Of a stretch of 64,000 nucleotides of DNA, positions 44,198 through 52,887 are shown in pieces. The notes under the pieces were generated by a model. It was not told the DNA's origin, made no database searches, and saw nothing but the letters and a program-made list of their open reading frames with translations. Source of the stretch: Microbacterium pumilum (lineage in GTDB: Bacteria > Actinomycetota > Actinomycetes > Actinomycetales > Microbacteriaceae); the NCBI RefSeq assembly GCF_039530225.1, contig NZ_BAAAOH010000001.1:4387675-4451674 (forward strand), written 5' to 3'. Position 1 is the stretch's first letter, and each line of letters starts with the position of its first letter. A program made the translations under genes and the position numbers.

Positions 44198-46105
44198 ATG
44201 CCACGACTGAGCGCCGACTCGACGAGCGACATCCAGGAGGTTCTCGACCTGGCCCGCCGCGACGCGACGATCTACGATCCGGTCTTCCTGAATCGCTTCC
44301 ACGCGCACTTCCCCACGTTGCACCGGCTGTTCTTCACGCTGTACGGCGAGCGCGACGACGGTGTCGAACAGCTCTCGGCCGTGATCGCGGAGGCGTCGGC
44401 ATCGTGGAATGCGAGGCCCCTCGAGCTCAGGGCGCGCGATGACCGCAGTGACGTCGACCCGGAGTGGTTCCAGTCCGAGCGGATGCTGGGTGGGGTCTGC
44501 TACGTCGACCGCTACGCAGGCTCGCTCGCCGGCATCCGCGAGAAGATCCCGTACTTCCAGGAGCTCGGCCTCTCGTACCTGCACCTGATGCCGATCTTCG
44601 AGAGCCCGGAGGGCAACTCGGACGGCGGCTACGCGGTCTCGAGCTACCGTCGAGTCGATCCGCGCGTGGGCACGATGGCTGAACTCGCCCACCTCGCGAC
44701 TGAGCTCCGGGCGGCCGACATCTCGCTTGTCGTCGACTTCATCTTCAACCACACGAGCAATGAGCACGATTGGGCGCGCAAGGCGATCGCGGGCGAGCCC
44801 GGGTTCGAGGATTTCTACCTCATCTATCCCGATCGCACGATGCCCGACGCCTACGAGCAGACCGTCCGCGAGATCTTTCCCGACGACCACCCAGGCGCCT
44901 TCGTGCAGCTGGATGACGGTCGCTGGATCTGGGCGACCTTCTACCACTTCCAATGGGACCTGAACTACGCGAACCCCGCAGTCTTCCGTGCCATGGCGGG
45001 CGAGATGCTGTTCCTCGCGAACCAGGGCGTCGAGATCCTGCGCATGGATGCCGTCGCATTCATCTGGAAGCGACTCGGCACGCCGTGCGAGTCGCTACCC
45101 GAAGCCCACCTGCTGCTGCGCGCGTTCAACGAGGTGCTGCGGATGGCGGCGCCCTGCCTGCTCTTCAAGTCCGAGGCGATCGTGCACCCCGACGAGGTCG
45201 TAGAGTACATCTCGCTCGAGGAGTGTCAGCTGTCGTACAACCCGCTGCAAATGGCCCTGACATGGGAGGCGCTCGCCACCCGAGACCCCCGCCTGCTGCA
45301 GCAGGCGCTCGAGCGGCGCCACGCCCTGCCGTCGGGCACCTCGTGGGTCAACTACGTGCGCAGCCATGACGACATCGGCTGGACGTTCGCCGACGAGGAT
45401 GCCGCGGAGCTCGGCATCCACGGCTACAGCCACCGGCGGTTCCTCAACGACTTCTTCGTCGGTCGTGCGCCTGGGACGTTCGCGCGAGGGGTTCCGTTCC
45501 AGGAGAATCCGAAGACGGGCGACGCCCGCGTCACGGGCACCACGGCGTCTCTCGCCGGCATCGAGGCGGACGACGCAGGCGGCGTGGATCGCGTCATCCT
45601 TGCCCACTCGATCGCACTGTCGACCGGCGGCGTGCCGCTCATCTATCTCGGCGACGAGGTCGCACAGCTGAACGACTACAGCTACGTCGTCGATCCGGCA
45701 ACCGCCGACGACAGCCGCTGGGTGCATCGACCCGCGAATCCGGCCGACCGGTACGCGCAGCGCGACGACCCCGCGACGGTGCCCGGCCAGGTGTACGGAC
45801 GGCTCTCGGCGCTCATCCGGGCGCGGCGATCGACACCGGAGTTCGCGGGCAACGAGCTGATCGGCTTCGATGCGCACCATCCGGCGGTGCTCGGCTACCA
45901 GCGACCAGGAGCGGATGCGGCATCTCCCTGCATCCTCGTCCTCGCCAACGTCGGCGACGATCCGGCGAGGATCGAACCGATGACCTTGAGCGGATTCCAG
46001 GGCGACGCCGAAGACATCGTCACGAAGTCCCCCGTCGACCTCACTGACGGGATGACGATGCCGGCGCACGGCTTCGTCTGGCTGCGCGTCACGCCGGTGG
46101 GGTGA
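44198..46105 (+). CDS. Amylosucrase-type GH13 glycoside hydrolase
   Basis: 635 residues, the usual size for amylosucrases (about 630). A GH13 subfamily 4-like enzyme that transfers glucose from sucrose to alpha-glucan or hydrolyses it. Seen: N-terminal helical domain (YDPVFLNRFHAHFPTLHRLF), FQELGLSYLHLMPIFESPEG, VVDFIFNHTSNEHDWARKAI, nucleophile region GVEILRMDAVAFIW, acid/base CLLFKSEAIVHPDEV and stabiliser NYVRSHDDIGWTF. AGGAGG before the ATG. Sucrose specificity inferred from domain order; trehalose synthase-type activity is less likely. Confidence 0.88.
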   Translation: MPRLSADSTSDIQEVLDLARRDATIYDPVFLNRFHAHFPTLHRLFFTLYGERDDGVEQLSAVIAEASASWNARPLELRARDDRSDVDPEWFQSERMLGGVCYVDRYAGSLAGIREKIPYFQELGLSYLHLMPIFESPEGNSDGGYAVSSYRRVDPRVGTMAELAHLATELRAADISLVVDFIFNHTSNEHDWARKAIAGEPGFEDFYLIYPDRTMPDAYEQTVREIFPDDHPGAFVQLDDGRWIWATFYHFQWDLNYANPAVFRAMAGEMLFLANQGVEILRMDAVAFIWKRLGTPCESLPEAHLLLRAFNEVLRMAAPCLLFKSEAIVHPDEVVEYISLEECQLSYNPLQMALTWEALATRDPRLLQQALERRHALPSGTSWVNYVRSHDDIGWTFADEDAAELGIHGYSHRRFLNDFFVGRAPGTFARGVPFQENPKTGDARVTGTTASLAGIEADDAGGVDRVILAHSIALSTGGVPLIYLGDEVAQLNDYSYVVDPATADDSRWVHRPANPADRYAQRDDPATVPGQVYGRLSALIRARRSTPEFAGNELIGFDAHHPAVLGYQRPGADAASPCILVLANVGDDPARIEPMTLSGFQGDAEDIVTKSPVDLTDGMTMPAHGFVWLRVTPVG

Positions 46106-46122
46106 CGACACTCCCGACACAC

Positions 46123-46147
46123 GCGACGCGACGCGACGCGACGCGAC
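46123..46147 (+). repeat. (GCGAC)5 tandem repeat
   Basis: Five perfect GCGAC pentamers, followed by diverged GCGAG copies to about 46170, in the 72-base gap between the GH13 gene and the phage-lysin-like remnant. Slippage-prone noncoding tract. Confidence 0.85.
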
Positions 46148-46177
46148 GAGGCGAGGCGAGAAGCGAGAAGCCGACGA

Positions 46178-47117
46178 TCACAGTCTGTTGTTGAGGGCTC
46201 CGTCGCCGACGGCGTCGGCAATTCTGGAGTTCGTTGTGATCGCGTCGTTCACCCGATCCGAGACCGTAGCCGGATCGACATCCTCGCTGATGTCCGACAA
46301 CGCATCCGCGAGGGCCTGAGCGTCGATCTCGACGTGCGGCGGCGGGTTGATCGCGGTGAGGTACCCGCGAACGATGTCGAGCTCTCGCTGACGCATCTCG
46401 TCGTTGAATTCGTTCTTCTTGACGCGATTCAGCAGATTCAGGTGAACCGGGTTCTTGATGTGAGCCTGTATGCCCGTGATGAGCGAGACGACGTGGATTT
46501 CGTCGCTGTTCGACAGAGGGACTAGTGAGTACGACATGTTCTTCTCCTTCGGTCGTTGAGGTACCTCCGCAAGCACCCCTTGGGCGATCCCATCGATGGG
46601 TACGCCCAGAATGGTCTCGGTCCAGCCGAGATAGATTCGCCTGATCTGGTTCTGGCGGGCATCGAGAGTCGTGGTGCCGACCTGTGTGTTGCCGGGAAAG
46701 TCAGTGGCTGCCACTCTGCCGCCGCCGAGACTGATCACCACATCGCCGGCATGAGCATTGCGATCGCCGGGCGAAGGGTTTATCCGTTCACCCCACCACA
46801 CCGGAACGCCGGCGGGCGGATTCCGATCACCCTCGTGCTTGCCCGGCGAGTCCGTCCACGCGGCGAAGGCCGTGGGCCACAAGCCGGAAACCGAGGCGCC
46901 GTGGTCCGCATACGCTCGCCACACGTGCTGCAAGCACTTGCCGATATCGCACCTGGGAAGCGCGAGAAGACTCTGTGCCGCGGCATTTCCATCGACCATG
47001 ATGCACACTCCGACCAAGGTGGGGTCCATAGACCTCGCCAGAGTAGTAGTCCTCCGGCGACGTCCGCGAACGGGACTCGATGTCTTGATAGAGCGTGATC
47101 GGGCCTGGGTGATACAC
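46178..47117 (-). pseudogene. Phage-lysin-like gene, frameshifted and joined to a second module
   Basis: From GTG 47117: MYHPGPITLYQDIESRSRTS... then, if one C is removed from CCCC near 47023, EVYGPTLVGVCIMVDGNAAA, GKCLQHVWRAYADHG (possible catalytic Cys), HEGDRNPPAGVPVWWGERIN, HAGDVVISLGGGRVAATDFP and IRRIYLGWTETILGV. The second half resembles the N-terminal amidase part of actinophage endolysins (from memory). Beyond it, in frame, a second module starts at an ATG (46537) with its own AAGGAG: MSYSLVPLSNSDEIHVVSLI ... DALSDISEDVDPATVSDRVN. Probably a prophage leftover. Confidence 0.55.
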
Positions 47118-47129
47118 CCGGGGTCGGAA

Positions 47130-48116
47130 TCAGTCGTCCAGCCAGCGCTCGGCGAGGTGATCGGCGATAACGCGCCGGATCGTGCCTGAGTGCGAGCGCA
47201 GCACGATGCTCTCGGTCCTGATGATGTGGCCGCGCCGGCGAACGCCGCTGACGAGGTTGCCATCGGTGACTCCGGTGGCGACGAAGAAGGTGTTGTCGCT
47301 CTTGACGAGCTCGTCCGCCTCGTACACGTGGTCGAACTTGAGGCCCGCATCGAGGCCGCGCTGGCGCTCCTCGTCGGACTGCGGCGCGAGGATCGTCTGG
47401 ATCACTCCCCCGAGCGCCTTGATTGCGCAGGCTGTGGCGACTCCCTCGGGGCTCCCGCCGGTGCCGACACAGATATCGAAGAGCCCGTCCACACTGGCGG
47501 CATCGATTCCACCCGCGACATCCCCATCCAGGAGCAGGCGGGTGCCGGCGCCGGCGGCCCGGATGTCGCGAACGAGATCCTCGTGTCGCGGCCGATCGAG
47601 AACGGCGACCTGAAGCTCCGACACGGCTCGTCCACGTGCGTTCGCGATTGCACGCAAGTTCTCCCCGATCGGAAGCCGGATGTCTACGACGCCGACCAGG
47701 TCTGGACCGGCGACGAGCTTCTGCATGTAGAAGACACTGGACGCGTCGAGCATCGATCCGCGGTCGGCGGCGGCGATCATCGAGATGGCATTGCGCCGGC
47801 CGGCGGCGGTCAGCGACGTGCCGTCGATCGGATCGACCGCGATGTCGCACGCGGGTCCGCGGCCGTTGCCGACGACCTCGCCGTTGTACAGCATCGGAGC
47901 CTCGTCTTTCTCTCCCTCGCCGATCACGACGGTGCCCGAGAAGTTGACGGTGCCGAGAAATTTGCGCATGGCATCCACCGCCGCGCCGTCGGCGGCGTTC
48001 TTGTTGCCATGTCCGATGAACGGGGTGGCACGGATGGCCGCAGCCTCGGTCGCACGCACGAGTTCGAGCGCAAGATTTCGGTCGGGATTTTCGAAGAGGG
48101 GCGCGTGCTCAGTCAT
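47130..48116 (-). CDS. glpX: Fructose-1,6-bisphosphatase, class II
   Basis: 328 residues, full length. Dephosphorylates fructose-1,6-bisphosphate in gluconeogenesis. Seen: RATEAAAIRATPFIGHGNKN, GTVVIGEGEKDEAPMLYNGE (metal-binding Glu), CDIAVDPIDGTSLTAAGRRN (DPIDGT signature), GTGGSPEGVATACAIKALGG and VTDGNLVSGVRRRGHIIRTE. In many Actinobacteria this is the only FBPase. Adjoins the lysin remnant downstream; promoter presumably in 48117-48290. Confidence 0.97.
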   Translation of the reverse strand: MTEHAPLFENPDRNLALELVRATEAAAIRATPFIGHGNKNAADGAAVDAMRKFLGTVNFSGTVVIGEGEKDEAPMLYNGEVVGNGRGPACDIAVDPIDGTSLTAAGRRNAISMIAAADRGSMLDASSVFYMQKLVAGPDLVGVVDIRLPIGENLRAIANARGRAVSELQVAVLDRPRHEDLVRDIRAAGAGTRLLLDGDVAGGIDAASVDGLFDICVGTGGSPEGVATACAIKALGGVIQTILAPQSDEERQRGLDAGLKFDHVYEADELVKSDNTFFVATGVTDGNLVSGVRRRGHIIRTESIVLRSHSGTIRRVIADHLAERWLDD

Positions 48117-48290
48117 GGGATCGGTCCTTTGCCGCCGGTTACGCTCGTGGTCAAGGTATAGCAGACAGGGACTTTCCGGATCCCGAGTGTGTCTGGACCT
48201 TTGGCCTTGGCCCCGATCCCCTGCCGAGGCGCAGCGAACCAGAGGGCTCCCTGGGAGCGTGGCGCTGGTCAGCCGACGCGATCGGACAGG

Positions 48291-48899
48291 TTATCGAGGC
48301 GGGAAGTGCGCGATCGCAATCGGTCGTTCGACGCGGGGTGAGGCCGGATCAGGCCACTCAACGGTTTCTTCGTAGGGTCGCGTCGGTTCCTGTGCGCCGA
48401 TCGGCTGCTTGAGGATCGCCGCATCCTCCGACTCCGACGTCCTACCGGATGACGAGGCGAATCGCCGGCCCGAAACCGTGGCGGGCGTCACGCAGATGTA
48501 GTTGTACTTCGTGGTGGGGCTCGACGACACGAGGTCCTGCACACCGGACTCGCGGATCTCTTTGTCGATCACGAGTCGGCGCACGGCACCTCGGAGGACG
48601 ACGCTCCAGTGGAATCCGTCGTCTTCGCCGTCGATCTCGAACGCCGCCACGGGATGCACCACGATGGCCATGAGCTTCGAGCCGGGGGCCGAGCGGATGT
48701 AGAGCGATCCGTCATGCACCGTGTAGTTCAGCGGAAAGACGTCGGGGATCCCGTCGAGCGCCTCGACCGCGAGGCGGCCGAACGATCTTGCCTCGATCAA
48801 CTCCCAGCACTCTGCCGTCGAAAGGTGCTCGACGGTGCCAGGCGTGCTGCGCGCGGCGCCCTCGGAAGGAGTGCGCGTGTTGTCGGTCGAAGTGTTCAT
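48291..48899 (-). CDS. Pyridoxamine 5'-phosphate oxidase family protein
   Basis: 202 residues. Split-barrel flavin (FMN or F420) binding fold: VEHLSTAECWELIEARSFGR, DVFPLNYTVHDGSLYIRSAP, GSKLMAIVVHPVAAFEIDGE and HWSVVLRGAVRRLV. Typical of actinobacterial PPOX/Nim-like proteins. A region near residue 150 (ATVSGRRFASSSGRTSESED) and the acidic-to-Pro tail look loop-like. AGGAG before the ATG. Probably a small reductase acting on unknown substrate. Downstream of the acyltransferase gene but not closely coupled. Confidence 0.85.
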   Translation of the reverse strand: MNTSTDNTRTPSEGAARSTPGTVEHLSTAECWELIEARSFGRLAVEALDGIPDVFPLNYTVHDGSLYIRSAPGSKLMAIVVHPVAAFEIDGEDDGFHWSVVLRGAVRRLVIDKEIRESGVQDLVSSSPTTKYNYICVTPATVSGRRFASSSGRTSESEDAAILKQPIGAQEPTRPYEETVEWPDPASPRVERPIAIAHFPPR

Positions 48900-48980
48900 G
48901 GATGTCTGCTCCTTCGTTCTCCTTTCCCAGTCCACGCCGACGGTACGCCCACCGGAAGGGCCGAAGGTCCCGTCATCCGG

Positions 48981-50276
48981 TCAGGCCGCCGCGGAGCGGA
49001 GCGCGTGCGCTCCATCCATCCGGTCCAGCTCGTGCTGCACGGCTGTCGCGAACGCCGCCCCGGGCACGCTTCCCGCGTCGTAGTGGATGCCGCAGCACAG
49101 CCGGTCGTCATACGACACCGCCGCAACGCCGAGGCGAACGTCAGCTGCGAGCACCGCGACGGGCCAGATCGCGGCCACCCGTGCGCCACCGAGCCGGAGG
49201 ACCCCCGCCGGACCCGGAACAGTCGTGACGAACCCTCCGACCAGGTGCTGACGCCTTGCGAGGCGATCCATGATCCGCGCTCCGACAGGGCCGCGCATGA
49301 ACTCGAGCGTGCCCTGCGACCGCGCGGTGACCTTCTCGGCGCGCGTCTGAACGGCGATGAGCCGGAGTCGCTCGTCCGGGTCGGACTCGCCGAGTGGCAG
49401 ACGAACCAGCATGATCCCGACGCGATTCGCCGCCGACCCCCGGCGCGGCAGCGCGACGGGGACCGACACCGGCAGAAGGACGGGGACTCCTTCGCCGGCG
49501 GCAGCGAGAGCGGCCGCGTAGCCGGATGCTGCAGCGGCGAGCACCGCGTCGTTCACCGTCGCACCCATCGTTCGCGCATGCGCTTGGAGTGCGTCGAGAT
49601 CAGCGCTGAGAAACGCGACGCCGTGGTTCGGGCCGCGGTCGCCGAGCAGCACGGTCGATCCGACCTCCCGGCCGCTCAGCGTCATCCGGATGCGGTGCAG
49701 ACTGGCGCCGAGCCTCGCGAGCGCATTTCTCCTGCGTGGTGCCACGCTGTCGTGCGTCAGGGGCGAAGGCGGAGTCGCGGCAGGCGCCGAGTCGTCGTCG
49801 CGATCGAAGAGCCGCTGCGCGATCTCGACCGCCGCCATCCCGTCAGCGATCGCGTGATGGATGCGCAGCACGATTCCCACCCCGTCCGCGCTGGCCCCCG
49901 GAACGATCAGGAGTTCCCAGAGCGGACGATCTCGGGGCAGAGGCATGCCCATCAGCTCCCCGCAGAGACGCATGAGTCCAGGCAGCCCGTCCACGGGGTC
50001 AGCGCTGCGGATGTGGTGCTGCAGGTCGGGCGACGCATCTGCCCATCGATGCCGCCAACCAGCGATCGCCGCGATGCGACGCAGCTGCGGCAACGAGGCG
50101 ATCCGCTCACCGACCGTTGCGCGCAGCGCATCCAGGTCAGGGATGCCGTCGACTCCGACGAACCCGCCCGGGGCGAGGAGACCGGCGATCAGGAATACGT
50201 TCACCTGCCCCGCGTGGTCGAGCACGAGATTCGCCTCGTCGACCGACGCGAGACGCTGCGTCGATCCGGCGGTCAT
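48981..50276 (-). CDS. Wax-ester synthase/DGAT-type acyltransferase
   Basis: 431 residues. Transfers acyl-CoA to alcohols or diacylglycerol (storage lipid). Seen: MTAGSTQRLASVDEANLVLD, a catalytic HHAIADGMA (HHxxxDG), GATVNDAVLAAAASGYAAAL, RVGIMLVRLPLGESDPDERL and VTTVPGPAGVLRLGGARV in the C-terminal half (the P-G-P-x-x family loop). The ATG at 50276 overlaps the stop of the upstream membrane gene (ATGA); a longer in-frame extension would be Arg/Pro-rich and unlikely. Confidence 0.9.
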   Translation of the reverse strand: MTAGSTQRLASVDEANLVLDHAGQVNVFLIAGLLAPGGFVGVDGIPDLDALRATVGERIASLPQLRRIAAIAGWRHRWADASPDLQHHIRSADPVDGLPGLMRLCGELMGMPLPRDRPLWELLIVPGASADGVGIVLRIHHAIADGMAAVEIAQRLFDRDDDSAPAATPPSPLTHDSVAPRRRNALARLGASLHRIRMTLSGREVGSTVLLGDRGPNHGVAFLSADLDALQAHARTMGATVNDAVLAAAASGYAAALAAAGEGVPVLLPVSVPVALPRRGSAANRVGIMLVRLPLGESDPDERLRLIAVQTRAEKVTARSQGTLEFMRGPVGARIMDRLARRQHLVGGFVTTVPGPAGVLRLGGARVAAIWPVAVLAADVRLGVAAVSYDDRLCCGIHYDAGSVPGAAFATAVQHELDRMDGAHALRSAAA

Positions 50277-51241
50277 GCGCCGGCTCGCTCGGTGGCCGGT
50301 GCGGCGCGCGCCGCATCCAGATGGCGGACGAAGATCCAGAGCGGGACCGCGCCGATGACGGCGAGTGCCAGGAACAGGGGCACCGCGCCCATCGAAGCGA
50401 ACGGCGTGCTCGGGTCGGCCATCGCGCCGAACCACTGATCAGTGGCGACGCCGATGCTCTCGAGCACGAGCGTGACGAGCATCGCACCGACGAGCAGCTG
50501 GCCGAGCGGCCGCCGCATCCACAACCAGATCGCCGACATCACGAGGAGCGGCAGCCACACCGCCAGATCTTGGACGAACACGGCGTTGGTCGTCGCTCCC
50601 GAACCTTGCAGGAAGGCACTCGGTGAGTCGCTGAACATGGCCGGAACGATCGTCCGAAGCCAGACCAGCGCATTGAGAGCGGCCAGCGCGAGCGCGTAGA
50701 TCGCAATGCCCCGTGCAGGCAGGCGCGCGTCGACTCGCGCGCTGAAGCCGGTCAGATCGATTTGCACCATCACCACCACGGCAGACCAGAATCCGAGTGA
50801 AAGCATGGCGACGTAGATCAGGAACAGGCCGTTGAACGGCGTGGCGAAGAGGAACAGCACGGACTGGTAGATGAGATACGCCACAGCTCCGAGCCATCCC
50901 ACGACGGCTCGCGCCGAATTCCTCGCCGCGAAGGACATCGACGTGATGAGCAGCGGCACGGCGATTGCCATGACCACCAGAGCCGTCCCGCGGAGATTGC
51001 CCTGAGCGACGGCCGGCCCGCCGAGCACCCCCGGGATGAAGAACGAGGCGGATGCCGCTGCCAGCGCCACCGCCGCCAGCGCGGCAGCGAGCCGGTACGC
51101 CGTCGCCGAGGGCTTCACGCTCGCGGTGAGGCTCTGCTCGGTGCGCTGCCGCCCGGTCGACCGTGGGACCGACCCGGGCGCCCCGTCGGTCCCACGGCGA
51201 GTCGATGCGGAAGCGTGCGATTGCGCAGCGTTGTTGTCCAT
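50273..51241 (-). CDS. Polytopic membrane protein coupled to the acyltransferase
   Basis: 322 residues from ATG 51241. After a Ser/Thr/Arg-rich cytoplasmic head (about 45 residues) there are about seven membrane helices, e.g. LAAALAAVALAAASASFFIP, LRGTALVVMAIAVPLLITSM and LGAVAYLIYQSVLFLFATPF. No family recognised. Overlap with the acyltransferase (ATGA) suggests a joint role in lipid traffic or synthesis. Head contains no signal peptide. Confidence 0.8.
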   Translation of the reverse strand: MDNNAAQSHASASTRRGTDGAPGSVPRSTGRQRTEQSLTASVKPSATAYRLAAALAAVALAAASASFFIPGVLGGPAVAQGNLRGTALVVMAIAVPLLITSMSFAARNSARAVVGWLGAVAYLIYQSVLFLFATPFNGLFLIYVAMLSLGFWSAVVVMVQIDLTGFSARVDARLPARGIAIYALALAALNALVWLRTIVPAMFSDSPSAFLQGSGATTNAVFVQDLAVWLPLLVMSAIWLWMRRPLGQLLVGAMLVTLVLESIGVATDQWFGAMADPSTPFASMGAVPLFLALAVIGAVPLWIFVRHLDAARAAPATERAGA

Positions 51242-51396
51242 GAGGACAACTCTCCGCGCCGGAGACGGCGCGGTCAGGGCCGAACGTCCCTCGTCGAGCA
51301 CGTCGCTTGGTGTCAAGGGCTCGTCCGCGCAAGGCCTCCCGAGTAATGTCGGCAACGGCCCAACCGCGCCGCATCCGCACTTCTGGAAGGTTGCTC

Positions 51397-51654
51397 ATGA
51401 GCATCAACGACGACGACATCACGACCACCTCGGGCACACCCGGTGAGGGACCCGCAGACGGCGGAGCCAACCCCGACGGTCACGACGGCGGAGCCGACGG
51501 ATCCGCAGATGCCGGGGAAGGACCCGCGGACGGCGGAGCCACCCCGAGCGGACACGACGGCGGAGCCGACGGATCCGCCGACGCCGGGGAAGGACCCGCG
51601 GACGGCGGGGCCAACGCGGGCGGACACGACGGCGGAGCCGACGGATCCGCTTGA
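51397..51654 (+). CDS. Asp/Gly/His tandem-repeat small protein (candidate modification substrate)
   Basis: 85 residues: a short leader (MSINDDDITTTSGTP), then three near-identical 24-residue units, e.g. GEGPADGGANPDGHDGGADG, each carrying one His and many Asp and Gly. Acidic and flexible; no signal peptide. GGAAGG precedes the ATG. Its stop overlaps the TTG of the JmjC gene. Leader plus core repeats plus coupled oxygenase recalls a RiPP precursor, and I infer it to be the oxygenase substrate. Similar Asp/Gly repeat proteins occur in Actinobacteria, from memory, without known function. Confidence 0.8.
   Translation: MSINDDDITTTSGTPGEGPADGGANPDGHDGGADGSADAGEGPADGGATPSGHDGGADGSADAGEGPADGGANAGGHDGGADGSA
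51442..51651 (+). repeat. Three tandem 72-bp coding repeats
   Basis: Units at 51442-51513, 51514-51585 and 51586-51651 (last lacks two codons). Nearly identical at the protein level; differences cluster at the N-P-D / T-P-S / N-A-G position. Both DNA and protein repeats allow unit number to change by recombination. Confidence 0.93.
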
Positions 51655-52877
51655 GCGAGCCCGACCTGCGCGGGCCGCGCGATCGGCCCGCGCTCGCGCG
51701 TCTCAGCGGCGTCCCCGCGACCGACTTCAGCCGCGAGTACTGGGGAGAGCGGCCGCTCCTCACCCACCGGGCGGACGGATTCGCCCATCTTTTCAGTGCG
51801 AATGCGGTCGATGAACTCGTCGCCGAACGCGGGCTCCGCACGCCCTTCGCCCGGATGGCTTCGGAGGGCGCGGTGCTCTCGCCGTCGCTGTTCACGGCGC
51901 CGGGCGGCTTCGGCGCCGAAGTGGGCGACCAGCTCGACTCCGCGAAGGTGCTGGAGCAGTTCGCAGGCGGCGCGACGCTGGTGCTGCAGGGACTCCACCG
52001 CACGTGGGAGCCGATCGCAGCGTTCACCCGTCAGCTCGTCGCCGATCTCGGCCACCCCGCCCAGGTGAACGCCTACATCACGCCGGCGTCCTCCCGCGGA
52101 TTCGACCCGCACTACGACACGCACGACGTGTTCGTCATCCAGATCGCGGGCGCGAAGCGCTGGACGATCCACGAGCCGGTGCACCGGCATCCGCTCGCCG
52201 ACCAGCCGTGGACCGACCACCGCGACGCCGTCGCCGAACGCGCGCGAACCGAGCCTTGGATCGACGCGGTCTTCAAGCCCGGCGACGTCCTCTATCTGCC
52301 GCGCGGATGGATCCACTCCGCGGTGGCGCAGGGCGGCACATCCATCCACCTGACGATCGGGGTGCGCGCGGCGACGCGACACGATCTGCTCACGCGCCTG
52401 CTCGCGCGCGCGGGCGATGACCCCGCCTTGAGGCAGCCGCTGCCGATGGGCGTGGACTACGCCGACGCCGCGTCGCTCGATGCCGACCTGGCCGCCACGA
52501 TCGACGCGGCGCAGGCCTTGCTGAGCGCTGCGGCGGACGACGGTGAGATCGCTGCCGCGATGCAGCGCGAGTTCCAGCAGGCGGTCCGACCGGCCCCGGT
52601 GCGCCCGCTCGCGACCGTCGACCTGCTGGCCGACCTCGACGCCGCTGCGACGCTCGGGTGGCGCGACTCGCTCCGCGGGCGCATCGAGGACGACGACCTC
52701 GGCGTGCGCATCGTGCTGCCGCACAAGACCATCGGGCTTCCGGCTGAGGCGTCGGGCGCAGTGCACGCCCTGCGCGAGCGCGACCAGCCCGCGGGCGCAC
52801 TGCCGGGGCTCGACCCGGGCTCGTCGCTCGTCGTCTCGAGACGGCTGCTGCGCGAAGGCGTGCTGGTGGCGAGATGA
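51651..52877 (+). CDS. JmjC/cupin-domain Fe(II)/2-oxoglutarate oxygenase
   Basis: 408 residues. Seen: TDFSREYWGERPLLTHRADG (ROX/cupin_4 N-terminus), the iron site FDPHYDTHDVFVIQIAGAKR (His154, Asp156) with LYLPRGWIHSAVAQGGTSIH (His222), and 2-oxoglutarate-binding K/R in GAKRWTIHEP. A helical C-terminal domain follows as in YcfD-type ribosomal oxygenases, which hydroxylate protein Arg or His residues. TTG start overlapping the stop of the repeat gene (TTGA); there is no other start before the conserved region, so coupling is firm. Likely hydroxylates the repeat protein (inference). Confidence 0.9.
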   Translation: MSEPDLRGPRDRPALARLSGVPATDFSREYWGERPLLTHRADGFAHLFSANAVDELVAERGLRTPFARMASEGAVLSPSLFTAPGGFGAEVGDQLDSAKVLEQFAGGATLVLQGLHRTWEPIAAFTRQLVADLGHPAQVNAYITPASSRGFDPHYDTHDVFVIQIAGAKRWTIHEPVHRHPLADQPWTDHRDAVAERARTEPWIDAVFKPGDVLYLPRGWIHSAVAQGGTSIHLTIGVRAATRHDLLTRLLARAGDDPALRQPLPMGVDYADAASLDADLAATIDAAQALLSAAADDGEIAAAMQREFQQAVRPAPVRPLATVDLLADLDAAATLGWRDSLRGRIEDDDLGVRIVLPHKTIGLPAEASGAVHALRERDQPAGALPGLDPGSSLVVSRRLLREGVLVAR

Positions 52878-52887
52878 GCGTTCGCCG

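Noticed and set aside
51442..51651. Three tandem 72-bp units considered as a CRISPR array
   Set aside because: Units are coding, contiguous and without spacers; no cas genes.
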